Shown: one piece after another, positions 1-7,097 of the stretch | How positions within the stretch are numbered: the first letter of the stretch is position 1 | Layout: each line of letters begins with the position of its first letter | Source: Bacillota bacterium | GTDB taxonomy: Bacteria > Bacillota_I > Bacilli_A > RFN20 > CAG-826 | Reading direction: 5' to 3' | Assembly (NCBI GenBank): GCA_023396795.1 | Contig: JAEWUY010000053.1 | Span: 1-8,144, forward strand | DNA length: 8,144 nucleotides | Notes under the pieces: generated by a model | What the model was told of the DNA's origin: nothing | The model's input: only the letters and a program-made list of their open reading frames with translations | Databases searched by the model: none | Program-made: the position numbers and the translations under genes

Positions 1-664
1 GCCCTTGTCGATTAGCTTCTCGTATTTCAAAAATTTCTCGAGATGTTTTTCCCGTTGTCGAAACGACGATATCATCGCTTCCAAGCGAATCCAAAATAAC
101 TTTTAAAGCATCTTCTCTTGTCAATGAAAAGGGCGAATGTTCTTTTACTACTTTGTATTCAGAAAACATTCCTTTTTTTACGATAAGTGCAAATGGCTTT
201 GAATTCGATTTGAAATAATTAATGGCATGATCAATTTGGTCAAGATACATATTCTCATCAAGAACGAGATAGTCAATGCCAATGGATTCCAGTAACGAAA
301 GAGTAACTTTTCCTTGCTTAACATGCTGCGGCTCATCATGTTTTCCTGGTTCACCTCTCCAACCAATAATTAGAAGCATTGGTATCGAATAAACATCGTC
401 GTCCGCTAAGGAGAGCAAGGGATTGACTGCATTACCTTCACCTGAATTTTGCATATAAACAACACCATATTTCCCGGTTGATATATGGTAACCTGCACAC
501 ATCGCCACTGCATTGCCTTCATTCGCAGTAATAATATTTTTATTGGTGGGCGTGTTCTCTTTAATGCAGGCACACAAATTGGCTAAAAGAGAATCCGGTA
601 CACCGGCAAAAAAATCTATCTGTCTGTTAATTAAGTTTTGATAAAAGTCGATTGTATTAATCAT
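1..664 (-). CDS. aepY: Phosphonopyruvate decarboxylase, N-terminal 221 residues (cut by window edge)
   Basis: This ThDP-dependent enzyme decarboxylates phosphonopyruvate to phosphonoacetaldehyde, the irreversible step that pulls the unfavourable PEP mutase reaction forward. I translated it by hand from the ATG at 664. FFAGVPDSLL (residues 18-27) and ANEGNAVA (47-54) mark the N-terminal pyrimidine-binding domain; E49 sits where ThDP enzymes carry their catalytic Glu. VYMQNSGEGNAVNPLLSLAD (69-88) and GWRGEPGKHDEPQH (101-114) are typical of the phosphonopyruvate/sulfopyruvate decarboxylase group. STTGKTSREIFE (202-213) opens the diphosphate-binding domain, most of which lies beyond position 1. 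Family members are usually about 370-380 residues, so roughly 60% is present. The gene starts 9 bp after the PEP mutase stop, with a weak AGGT-type SD at the overlap, so the two are co-transcribed. Sulfopyruvate decarboxylase is the alternative, but the PEP mutase neighbour makes that unlikely. Confidence 0.93.
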   Translation of the reverse strand, partial: MINTIDFYQNLINRQIDFFAGVPDSLLANLCACIKENTPTNKNIITANEGNAVAMCAGYHISTGKYGVVYMQNSGEGNAVNPLLSLADDDVYSIPMLLIIGWRGEPGKHDEPQHVKQGKVTLSLLESIGIDYLVLDENMYLDQIDHAINYFKSNSKPFALIVKKGMFSEYKVVKEHSPFSLTREDALKVILDSLGSDDIVVSTTGKTSREIFEIREANRQG

Positions 665-673
665 GCTTGCAAC

Positions 674-1987
674 CTATTGTTTTGTTCCTGGAATAAGAGC
701 GAGGACATCCTTAATAGAAATGCAATAGTCTTTTGAAGCTTCAAAAGAACGATGATGTTGTAAAACACTTAAGGCACAGTTTTTCATGGCTGGATAAGCG
801 CTTCTTAACATGTGATTAGCATGGATAATAATATTGGCTCCCCATTCGTATAATTCTTCTTCCGTGAATTGGCTATAAGTGGTTGGAATGACAACAAGGG
901 GAATATTCTTTGAGTATTTTCTGAATTCGCCACAAAATTGTTTAATTTCCTCTCCGTCTTTTTGTTTAGAGTGAATAACGATTCCATCGGCTGCGCCTTC
1001 TTCGATATAGATTATTGACCTCCGCATGGCCTCTTCAACGCCATAACCAGCAATTAAGGCCTCAACTCTTGCGAAAATTAAAAAGTCTTTAGTAAGTTGC
1101 GAGCTTTTCCCTGCGCGAATTTTTGCGGCAAACTCGTGTGGGTCATCGAGAGACTGTTTGGCATCAGTTCCAAAAAGCGAGTTTTGTTTTAGTCCGGTTT
1201 TATCTTCGATAATAACGGCCGATACTCCTAATCGCTCCAAGGTTTTTACGTTGTATGTAAAGTGTTCGATTTTACCACCAGTGTCGCCGTCTAAAATTAT
1301 GGGCTTAGTGGTCACTTCCATGATTTCTTCAATTGTTCTTAGTCTTGAGGTGAGATCGACTAATTCAATATCGGGTTTTCCTTTAAAGGTTGAATCGCAA
1401 AGGGAAGAAATCCACATTGCGTCGAATTCTCTCCGCTCATCTTTGCTTTCATCAATATAAGTCGCGTTTTCAACAATTAATCCAGTAAGACCATTGCTGG
1501 CTTCCATAACATTGATATATGGTTTTAAATTTAGCATTTTTCTCAGCTTGGCCCGACGATTGTCTGGAGTGTTTTCCAATTGGCGAATTTCCTTTTCTAA
1601 AAGCGTACACGAAATATCTTTGGTATATGGTATTTCAATTAGCTGCCCACCCCATTCTTTAAGTGTTTCAATAACTTTCTCTCTAATATTTCTCTGGACA
1701 CCTGAACGCCAGTCATCTCCATGAACAACATAGTCTGGTTTTATTGCTTTGAGGTTTTCTGTATAGTCTAAGGTAGATTGCTCTACAACTTTTTCTACGC
1801 CCTTAATACTTTCAAAAATCGACTTCCGCTTGTCATAGGACAATACCGGTATTCTTTTATATGTAGCAATGGCAGCATCGCTTAATAAGCCGATTATAAC
1901 GGATCCGAGTTTGGAGCCTTCCTTAATAATATTAACGTGCCCGTTGTGAATAACATCTGCGCTCATTGCAATGTAGGCTTTTTTCAT
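674..1987 (-). CDS. aepX: Fused cytidylyltransferase-phosphoenolpyruvate mutase
   Basis: This bifunctional cytosolic enzyme heads phosphonate synthesis. Residues 1-135 form a nucleotidyltransferase of the glycerol-3-phosphate/phosphocholine cytidylyltransferase type: HNGH at 14-17 (HxGH), VVHGDDW at 87-93, and an ISCT (125-128) version of the ISST motif. Residues 155-433 form the PEP mutase domain of the isocitrate lyase superfamily, which rearranges PEP to phosphonopyruvate. The hallmark EDKx5NS is exact (E261, D262, K263, N269, S270). D233 and D235 (DGDTGG) fit the Mg-binding aspartates, and W192, S194, R307 and H339 match known active-site positions by spacing. Methylisocitrate lyases lack EDKx5NS, so mutase activity is well supported. 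The substrate of the first domain is not shown; AEP or another phosphonate alcohol/amine to give a CMP conjugate is the inference. The ATG at 1987 has an AGGAGA SD 8 nt upstream and its own promoter. The decarboxylase follows after 9 bp. Confidence 0.95.
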   Translation of the reverse strand: MKKAYIAMSADVIHNGHVNIIKEGSKLGSVIIGLLSDAAIATYKRIPVLSYDKRKSIFESIKGVEKVVEQSTLDYTENLKAIKPDYVVHGDDWRSGVQRNIREKVIETLKEWGGQLIEIPYTKDISCTLLEKEIRQLENTPDNRRAKLRKMLNLKPYINVMEASNGLTGLIVENATYIDESKDERREFDAMWISSLCDSTFKGKPDIELVDLTSRLRTIEEIMEVTTKPIILDGDTGGKIEHFTYNVKTLERLGVSAVIIEDKTGLKQNSLFGTDAKQSLDDPHEFAAKIRAGKSSQLTKDFLIFARVEALIAGYGVEEAMRRSIIYIEEGAADGIVIHSKQKDGEEIKQFCGEFRKYSKNIPLVVIPTTYSQFTEEELYEWGANIIIHANHMLRSAYPAMKNCALSVLQHHRSFEASKDYCISIKDVLALIPGTKQ

Positions 1988-1995
1988 ACTAAATG

Positions 1996-2001
1996 TCTCC
2001 T
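1996..2001 (-). promoter_or_regulatory. Ribosome binding site of the PEP mutase gene
   Basis: AGGAGA on the minus strand lies 8 nt before the ATG at 1987. It fixes this start and contrasts with the two preceding genes, the polymerase and the sugar transferase, which have no clear SD. Confidence 0.85.
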
Positions 2002-2021
2002 ATTATATGTTCCCTTATGTA

Positions 2022-2050
2022 ATTTTAGTCTTATATTGGTGGGTAGTCAA
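2022..2050 (-). promoter_or_regulatory. Sigma-A-type promoter for the phosphonate genes
   Basis: On the minus strand the -35 box TTGACT (2050-2045, 5 of 6 consensus bases) is followed by a 17 bp spacer and the -10 box TAAAAT (2027-2022, 5 of 6). The expected transcription start is near 2015, giving a leader of about 28 nt that contains the AGGAGA SD. It lies in the non-coding gap between the polymerase and PEP mutase genes, where a real promoter would be expected. Sequence match only; no transcript data. Confidence 0.68.
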
Positions 2051-2072
2051 ACTTAGATGAGGTGATACTACC
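2042..2072. repeat. Inverted repeat overlapping the -35 box (possible operator)
   Basis: GGTAGT (2042-2047) and ACTACC (2067-2072) are perfect inverted copies separated by 19 bp. The match resumes after a 2-nt bulge (CA at 2048-2049 against TG at 2063-2064 as one alignment). One arm overlaps the -35 box at 2045-2050. It could bind a regulator or form an RNA hairpin from read-through transcripts, but six-base arms can arise by chance. Confidence 0.3.
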
Positions 2073-2075
2073 ATA

Positions 2076-2099
2076 ATAAAAATTCGGTTTATTTACCGA
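2076..2099 (-). terminator. Weak terminator-like hairpin at the end of the polymerase gene
   Basis: Reading the minus strand, TCGGT (2099-2095), a six-base loop holding the polymerase stop codon, and ACCGA (2088-2084) form a 5-bp stem followed by A, five Ts, A and two Ts. The stem is short, so termination would be partial at best. Its place just before a promoter supports a transcription-unit boundary here. Confidence 0.3.
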
Positions 2100-4131
2100 T
2101 ACTTTGCCCAAACATCAAAAGCATCTTTCTATTAATTGAACTCTTGTTTAAATCAAACTCACAAATAAAAGGAATTGCAAATACAATATATAGGGCAGCA
2201 ATTTCAGATAAAATAAACCACGTAAGCCCTTGATATAAAAAGACAATCAAAGCTCCAGATACCATTGTCGCAAGTAATAGAATTGCGGAACGACTAACAA
2301 CTTTGGTTAGATAATGTTCAAATGATTGGTTTTCGGCTCGGAAAAACTTTTCGCTTATTACAAAATTAATAAACAGTATTGTGACTACAAAAATGATTGC
2401 CGTTGGCGACGTGGTAAAAATATAGAACGGTAAGATTGCAAGACTTATAAGGCCATTAAACACAAATAATAACCAAAAAAACGCGATATTTATTTTATTT
2501 TTTAATTGATAGACGTTTGCTAGTATCCGCGGCAAAGTAATAAAGATGACACTCAGCATAACAACAAATAAAAGGTAGGTAGAAAATACTAATCCATTTT
2601 TATAAAATTTATAAAAAGCAAACAAAGTGGCAACGCCTAAAAACAAAGCGATGTATTTAGCTGTTTGTCTTTCAAATCGCTTTGTATCAAAAATCGGTAT
2701 CTTATATTCAAGATTCTCAGCAGTTTCGACAATGGATTTGTTTTCCTGAGGATGGCGTTTCGCATAGAGCCACGATAGAGATGGCAGGGCCACTAAAGTG
2801 GTTGTCGTTATTCCTTCGATCGTTAAATCAAATAAGGTTGATGTCTCCACCATTGTATAGCCAAGAAAAGCACCAAAGATAATAAGAGCGGGTATTCCTA
2901 CTTTATAGTCTTTGATAGCAATATAAATATCAATTACAAAAATTGCTAATATTCCTAAGCAATAAGGAATTAAACCAATTAAGCCCCACTGGCCCAGAAT
3001 TTCCAAAAAGCCATTATGAGAGAAGTAGTTGGTAACACCACCACTGCTTTCGACTCCCGAGTGATAAAAACCAAGAGTTTGATTAAAAAGATGCAGACCG
3101 CGCCCAAACCAAAGATGGATTCCAGTAGATAGTTCTACAACAGAATTCCAAATGCCTGCTCTTGACTCATATGATCCAACGCCAAGTTCAACATAGTATT
3201 CCAGAATAAATCTTCGCGCTTCATTAAAAAGTTGAATATCCATAAAAAACGGAAAAGGAATTAACAGTATTCCGCATATTCCTAAGATGCCAACAAGCAC
3301 TAAATAGATGATGTTACGAATTTTATTCTTTTTAAATGTTGCAATCATTCGGTAAATAAAATGAAAGATAAAAGTTATAAGTGCGACTCCTAAAGCAGCC
3401 TTCGAAAAAGTAAAGAAAATATTAACGAACAAGAAGATTAAAAAGACATAATTATACCATTTTGGTAAATACGAAATAATAACATAAAGGGCCAACATCC
3501 CCAGAAGAAGCATTAAAGCATACATGTTTCGATTAAAGACAAAGGATTGAGGGTTAGAATAGCCCACTAATCCGTGATTATATAAATGAACATATGAATC
3601 AAAATCTAGGAAATAGCTAATTGTTGCCGATATAAGGGCTACTGCAACGATAATGTACATTAGAAATAGAATATACTTTTTAAAACTTACTAATCGTGGC
3701 AGTACTACCAATTGAATATAGACACCTACAGCGGAAATAATTACATAGAGTAAACTCTTAATTTTTCCTATGAGCGTGATCGAATATTCTCTAACAACAA
3801 GTGTTTCGGCTTCGTCGATGATTACAATCGTTTCAAAATATTGAACATCAGGGGTTAAAAATATTCCAATTGCCGCACTTATAACTATCAATAATAAAAT
3901 AGTGGCAATTAGCCACTTAGGTTGAATGCCATTATATTTATACTCATAGTAGAAGTAATAACCTAAGATAGAAATAACGCCAGCAAACAATAGGATATAT
4001 TCAAGAAGAGTAAAGCCTCTTTGAAAGTTTGATAAATCAAAAACAACAACGTTTTCCGCGAAATAGGCTAGAAAAATCATCGTTATCCAAAAAAGTATAT
4101 TAGTTAATAAATTTCTTTGTCTGATGGCCAT
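2089..4131 (-). CDS. O-antigen polymerase/ligase-family membrane protein with C-terminal membrane extension
   Basis: This polytopic inner-membrane protein most likely joins or transfers lipid-linked polysaccharide (Wzy polymerase or WaaL-type ligase). The first 455 residues look like the family: many hydrophobic helices, the FSKAALG segment at 242-248 after a helix, then a large extracytoplasmic loop with ESRAGIW (322-328), WFGRGLHLF (341-349) and SHNGFLEILGQWGLIGL (371-387), the classic H-N-x-x-L-E-x-x-x-x-x-G-x-x-G signature. Family members are usually 400-450 residues; this one has 680. Residues 490-656 add about six more hydrophobic helices after a charged linker (457-490), with no function I can assign. 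The ATG at 4131 is the only usable start: upstream in frame there is a TAA and no ATG, GTG or TTG, yet no SD is visible. The gene lies 62 bp after the sugar transferase. Polymerase and ligase cannot be told apart from sequence alone. Confidence 0.82.
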   Translation of the reverse strand: MAIRQRNLLTNILFWITMIFLAYFAENVVVFDLSNFQRGFTLLEYILLFAGVISILGYYFYYEYKYNGIQPKWLIATILLLIVISAAIGIFLTPDVQYFETIVIIDEAETLVVREYSITLIGKIKSLLYVIISAVGVYIQLVVLPRLVSFKKYILFLMYIIVAVALISATISYFLDFDSYVHLYNHGLVGYSNPQSFVFNRNMYALMLLLGMLALYVIISYLPKWYNYVFLIFLFVNIFFTFSKAALGVALITFIFHFIYRMIATFKKNKIRNIIYLVLVGILGICGILLIPFPFFMDIQLFNEARRFILEYYVELGVGSYESRAGIWNSVVELSTGIHLWFGRGLHLFNQTLGFYHSGVESSGGVTNYFSHNGFLEILGQWGLIGLIPYCLGILAIFVIDIYIAIKDYKVGIPALIIFGAFLGYTMVETSTLFDLTIEGITTTTLVALPSLSWLYAKRHPQENKSIVETAENLEYKIPIFDTKRFERQTAKYIALFLGVATLFAFYKFYKNGLVFSTYLLFVVMLSVIFITLPRILANVYQLKNKINIAFFWLLFVFNGLISLAILPFYIFTTSPTAIIFVVTILFINFVISEKFFRAENQSFEHYLTKVVSRSAILLLATMVSGALIVFLYQGLTWFILSEIAALYIVFAIPFICEFDLNKSSINRKMLLMFGQSIGK

Positions 4132-4193
4132 TGTTTTAGTTATTGATTTAACAACATTTATATATTATCACTTCAGTAACCAAATTAGCCATT

Positions 4194-4805
4194 TTATGAG
4201 CCTTCGAAAAGGAATAATTTTCTAAGCGTCAAAAAGAATACTTTAGTATCCAGGGCAAAAGAAATGTTCTTGGCGTAATATGCATCGAGTTCAGCTTTTT
4301 GTTGAACTTCGTGGTTACGTCCATGCGTTTGGGCATATCCCGAAAGACCCGGTCGCAGTGAATTGGGGCTTGGAAAATGCTTGTCTCGTTCATCAACTAT
4401 TCCATCATGATTAACAATCATGGCTGGTCTTGGGCCAATAAAACTCATTTGACCAATAAAAATATTATAAATTTGTGGCATCTCGTCAATGCTGGTTTTT
4501 CTAAGAAAACTGCCAATTGGGGTCAACATTGCTTTTTGTTGTTCTTTGGTCAAATCGATAGCAGGTAACTCAGGGGCATCAATGCGCATTGTGCGAAACT
4601 TCACAATGCGAAAAACAATTTTATTTTTTCCAGTTCTATATTGTAAGTATAAAATAGGCCCTTTCGAAGTTATCTTTACTAATATCCCTATTAAAACAAA
4701 AAAAGGTGTCAAAACAATGATGGCGAGAAAAGAAAAAAATATATCTAATAATCTTTTAAAAAAGAAATAGAATTTTTGACGATTTGTAAATCCAGGCTGT
4801 TTCAT
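4194..4805 (-). CDS. Monotopic phosphoglycosyl transferase (initiating sugar transferase)
   Basis: This enzyme is expected to transfer a sugar-1-phosphate from a UDP-sugar to undecaprenyl phosphate at the cytoplasmic face, starting the repeat unit. At 203 residues it has the minimal catalytic size of the bacterial sugar transferase family (PglC-like), without the extra N-terminal helices of WbaP/WcaJ types. KRLLDIFFS (17-25) leads into a membrane helix (about 22-46) broken at TP (33-34), as in the re-entrant helix of this family. KFRTMR is at 69-74. IDEMPQ (106-111) holds the Asp107-Glu108 catalytic dyad, and MSFIGPRP (120-127) and RPGLSGYAQ (151-159) are family blocks. An in-frame TAG two codons before the ATG fixes the start; the SD is poor (GCGAG, very close to the ATG). 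It lies 49 bp after capG. The sugar it uses is unknown; in S. aureus the related CapM uses UDP-D-FucNAc rather than the L-FucNAc made by capEFG. Confidence 0.93.
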   Translation of the reverse strand: MKQPGFTNRQKFYFFFKRLLDIFFSFLAIIVLTPFFVLIGILVKITSKGPILYLQYRTGKNKIVFRIVKFRTMRIDAPELPAIDLTKEQQKAMLTPIGSFLRKTSIDEMPQIYNIFIGQMSFIGPRPAMIVNHDGIVDERDKHFPSPNSLRPGLSGYAQTHGRNHEVQQKAELDAYYAKNISFALDTKVFFLTLRKLFLFEGS

Positions 4806-4854
4806 ATCTCGCTAAACTTTATATCATGTCCGTTGTTGATTCAAGTAAAAACAA

Positions 4855-5982
4855 TTACTTATACCAAGTGGTTTTGTTTACGATGTGAATGTAACTTTGA
4901 ATTGCTTTTACAACTTTTGTCGAAACATCAGTCGTTTCATAATCAATCGGTAATTTCGAAATAGGCCGTTCTTTAGAAACGTTTATTGCTAGTTCGGCTG
5001 CTGATAAAACATCACGACTTTTAATGCCGCCAACAACGATTGTGCCAGAGTCAAGACCTTCAGGTCTTTCTGTCGAAGTGCGAATTAAAACACCAGGGAA
5101 GCCCAAAATTGCTGATTCTTCAGTTAGGGTTCCGCTATCGCTTAAAACTAAGAGAGCGTTTGCCTGTAGTTTCACATAATCTAGAAATCCAAGCGGTTTT
5201 ACATTTTGCACTAGTGAATGGAAGACAATCTTCCTTTTTCCTATAAATTTACGTGTTCTTGGGTGTGTTGAATAGATAACTGGTACTTGGTATTTTTCCG
5301 CAATTGCATTTATTGAATTAACGAGTTCGACGAAGTTTTCTTCTATATCAATGTTTTCTTCGCGATGAGCGGAAACGATAATGAATTTGTCTTTTTCGAG
5401 ATTTAGGCGGGTTAAAACGTCGCTATTTTTAATTCTTTCAATATTTTTGCTGATAACTTCATGCATCGGTGATCCGGTAACAAAAATTGTCTTGCCATCC
5501 ATTCCTTCGGACAGTAAATAACGACGGGAGTTTTCCGTATATGGAAGATTAACATCAGCAATGTGATCAACAATAGTTCTATTAACCATTTCAGGAACAT
5601 TCCAGTCCCAGCATCGATTGCCGGCTTCCATATGGAAAACAGGAATTTTTAAACGCTTTGCAGCGATGGACGCTAAAGCGGAATTCGTATCTCCTAGAAT
5701 AAGTAAAGCATCCGGTTTCAATTCTTTTAAGAGTTTATAACTTTTTGCAATGACGTTTCCAATAGTTTCGCCAAGGTCCTCTCCGGCACTTTCCAAATAG
5801 TAATCAGGGGCCCTTAAATTTAAGTCTTCAAAGAAGATTTGGTTTAATTCATAATCATAATTTTGCCCGGTATGAACAAGAATATGTTCAAAATATTGAT
5901 CACAAGCCTTGATTGTTTCGCTAAGACGAATGATTTCTGGACGTGTGCCAAGAATTGTAACCACTTTATATTTATTGCTCAT
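4855..5982 (-). CDS. capG: UDP-N-acetyl-sugar 2-epimerase, last step to UDP-L-FucNAc
   Basis: This is a non-hydrolysing UDP-GlcNAc 2-epimerase family member with the GT-B fold. In context it should invert C2 of the CapF product (UDP-L-PneNAc, 6-deoxy-L-talose type) to give UDP-L-FucNAc, as CapG/FnlC/WbjD do. TILGTRPEIIRL (9-20), VHTGQNYD (36-43), GDTNS (97-101), HMEAGNR (117-123), PEMVNR (130-135), SAHREEN (204-210) and SDSGTLTEES (281-290) are the family blocks and carry the conserved Asp98, Glu119, Glu131 and His206. The 375-residue length is normal. Its ATG lies inside the 3' end of capF (11 bp overlap) with a strong GAGGAGGT SD 8 nt upstream. A generic WecB (ManNAc-forming) assignment is possible for the protein alone, but the order capE-capF-capG and the GNRCWDWNVPEMVNR block (121-135) favour capG. 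Confidence 0.93.
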   Translation of the reverse strand: MSNKYKVVTILGTRPEIIRLSETIKACDQYFEHILVHTGQNYDYELNQIFFEDLNLRAPDYYLESAGEDLGETIGNVIAKSYKLLKELKPDALLILGDTNSALASIAAKRLKIPVFHMEAGNRCWDWNVPEMVNRTIVDHIADVNLPYTENSRRYLLSEGMDGKTIFVTGSPMHEVISKNIERIKNSDVLTRLNLEKDKFIIVSAHREENIDIEENFVELVNSINAIAEKYQVPVIYSTHPRTRKFIGKRKIVFHSLVQNVKPLGFLDYVKLQANALLVLSDSGTLTEESAILGFPGVLIRTSTERPEGLDSGTIVVGGIKSRDVLSAAELAINVSKERPISKLPIDYETTDVSTKVVKAIQSYIHIVNKTTWYK

Positions 5983-7096
5983 CTATTTCGACCTCCTCAT
6001 AGTAGGTGTCTGGATTATCTGCATCAAATACTTCGCTAGCCCACATAATCGTAACCGAATCAGTATTACCGATGTTTTTAATAGAATGTGTATATCCGGG
6101 AGGGATGTCCACTGCTTGTATTTTTTCACCCTTAACTTTATATGCAAAGGTTTCTTTGGTTCCAATTTTTCGAAACTTGATTTCGCAATCACCACTTACG
6201 ACAACAAACTTCTCGTTTTTAGTGCGGTGATAATGATTGCCCTTGGTAATACCTGGTTTTGAAATATTTACGGATACTTGACCATCGGCTAGTGTTTTTA
6301 TAACTTCCGTAAACGAACCCCGATTATCGATATTCATTTTTAAGTCATAAGCAAAATTATCAATAGGATAGTAACTCAAAAAAGTTGCATATAACTTTCG
6401 ATCAAAATCACTCTCAAACTTTGGAGTATAAAATGTCTCGCGAATCTTTTTAAAGTCGCGAATCTTTTTAGCGAGTTTACCAAGCGATATAACTTCAATT
6501 GGGTAAACCTCTAATATATCTTTATTTGTCGATACAGCGAGCTTTTTAATGCGCTTAATAAACTCTTTAACAACATCATCGACATAAACGAGGCCAACAT
6601 CATAATTTTCGTCTCTTATTTCGATTGGTAAGTTGTTGGCGATGTTATAACAAAATGTGGCGGCTACTGAATTATAATTTGGTCTACACCACTTCCCAAA
6701 AACATTTGTCAATCGATAAATTGTCACAGGGTTTCCTGTTTCTTCCATAAAGGAAAAAAGATAATCTTCTGCCATACGTTTTGATTTTCCATAATCATTA
6801 TCGAGTTCTGCTTGCGTGCTTGAAGAAAAGATAATAGGAACGATTCTATCGCTTGCCTTTAGAAGTTCGATTAATCGAAATGTAAAATTAGCATTGCCAT
6901 TATAAAATTCTTCCTTGCTCATCGGGCGATTAATACCCGCTAGATGGATAATGCAATCAGCAACGCCAAGAAAATCCTTAAGGTCCTCTTCCGTTTTATC
7001 CAAATCAAAAGGTAAAACTTCAAAGTCTTTATTTTTTAGTTCAAAGCAAAGATTTTTACCAATAAAACCATTCGCCCCAGTAACGATGATTTTCAT
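5972..7096 (-). CDS. capF: Bifunctional epimerase/reductase of UDP-L-FucNAc synthesis (SDR plus cupin)
   Basis: CapF/FnlB/WbjC proteins act on the keto-sugar made by CapE, the cupin domain epimerising and the SDR domain reducing C4 with NADPH to give UDP-L-PneNAc. The N-terminal SDR domain (1 to about 245) shows GANGFIG (7-13), HLAGINRP (51-58) and the Tyr102-x3-Lys106 catalytic pair. The C-terminal cupin (about 250-370) shows NRGSFTE (258-264), KGNHYH (285-290), ITKGNHYHRTKNEKF with likely metal ligands His288, His290 and Glu295, and PPGYTH with His337. The 374-residue length fits. Only one base separates capE's TAG from this ATG and no clear SD is visible, so translation probably depends on coupling to capE. 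Its last codons overlap capG and contain that gene's SD. Residues 210-219 include a KKIR repeat encoded by an 18 bp direct repeat. Confidence 0.96.
   Translation of the reverse strand: MKIIVTGANGFIGKNLCFELKNKDFEVLPFDLDKTEEDLKDFLGVADCIIHLAGINRPMSKEEFYNGNANFTFRLIELLKASDRIVPIIFSSSTQAELDNDYGKSKRMAEDYLFSFMEETGNPVTIYRLTNVFGKWCRPNYNSVAATFCYNIANNLPIEIRDENYDVGLVYVDDVVKEFIKRIKKLAVSTNKDILEVYPIEVISLGKLAKKIRDFKKIRETFYTPKFESDFDRKLYATFLSYYPIDNFAYDLKMNIDNRGSFTEVIKTLADGQVSVNISKPGITKGNHYHRTKNEKFVVVSGDCEIKFRKIGTKETFAYKVKGEKIQAVDIPPGYTHSIKNIGNTDSVTIMWASEVFDADNPDTYYEEVEIDEQ
5991..5998 (-). promoter_or_regulatory. Ribosome binding site of capG, inside capF
   Basis: GAGGAGGT on the minus strand ends 8 nt before the capG ATG at 5982. 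It is a near-perfect anti-16S match embedded in the last codons of capF (Glu-Glu-Val region), so capG need not rely only on ribosomes finishing capF. Confidence 0.88.
6438..6473. repeat. 18 bp-period direct repeat within capF
   Basis: The 15 bases TCGCGAATCTTTTTA occur at 6438-6452 and again at 6456-6470, two identical copies with an 18 bp period; the final triplets differ (AAG, GCG). The period is six codons, so the reading frame is kept. In the protein this gives KKIR twice (210-213 and 216-219) with the same codons. Confidence 0.85.
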
Positions 7097-7097
7097 G

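Noticed and set aside
4150..4190. -10-like TATAAA before the polymerase gene
   Set aside because: The only -35-like hexamer (TTGGTT, 3 of 6) is 15 bp away; in DNA this AT-rich such matches are common.
4843..4860. Inverted repeat AAGTAA-N6-TTACTT across the capG stop codon
   Set aside because: The stem has one G-C pair and no T run follows on the transcribed strand, so it is not a credible terminator.
5909..6262. A 117-codon open frame on the plus strand across the capF/capG junction, and other antisense frames of 60-100 codons
   Set aside because: They lie opposite genes with clear family motifs, show no recognisable domain, and have no SD or promoter I could support. They are shadows of the coding strand.
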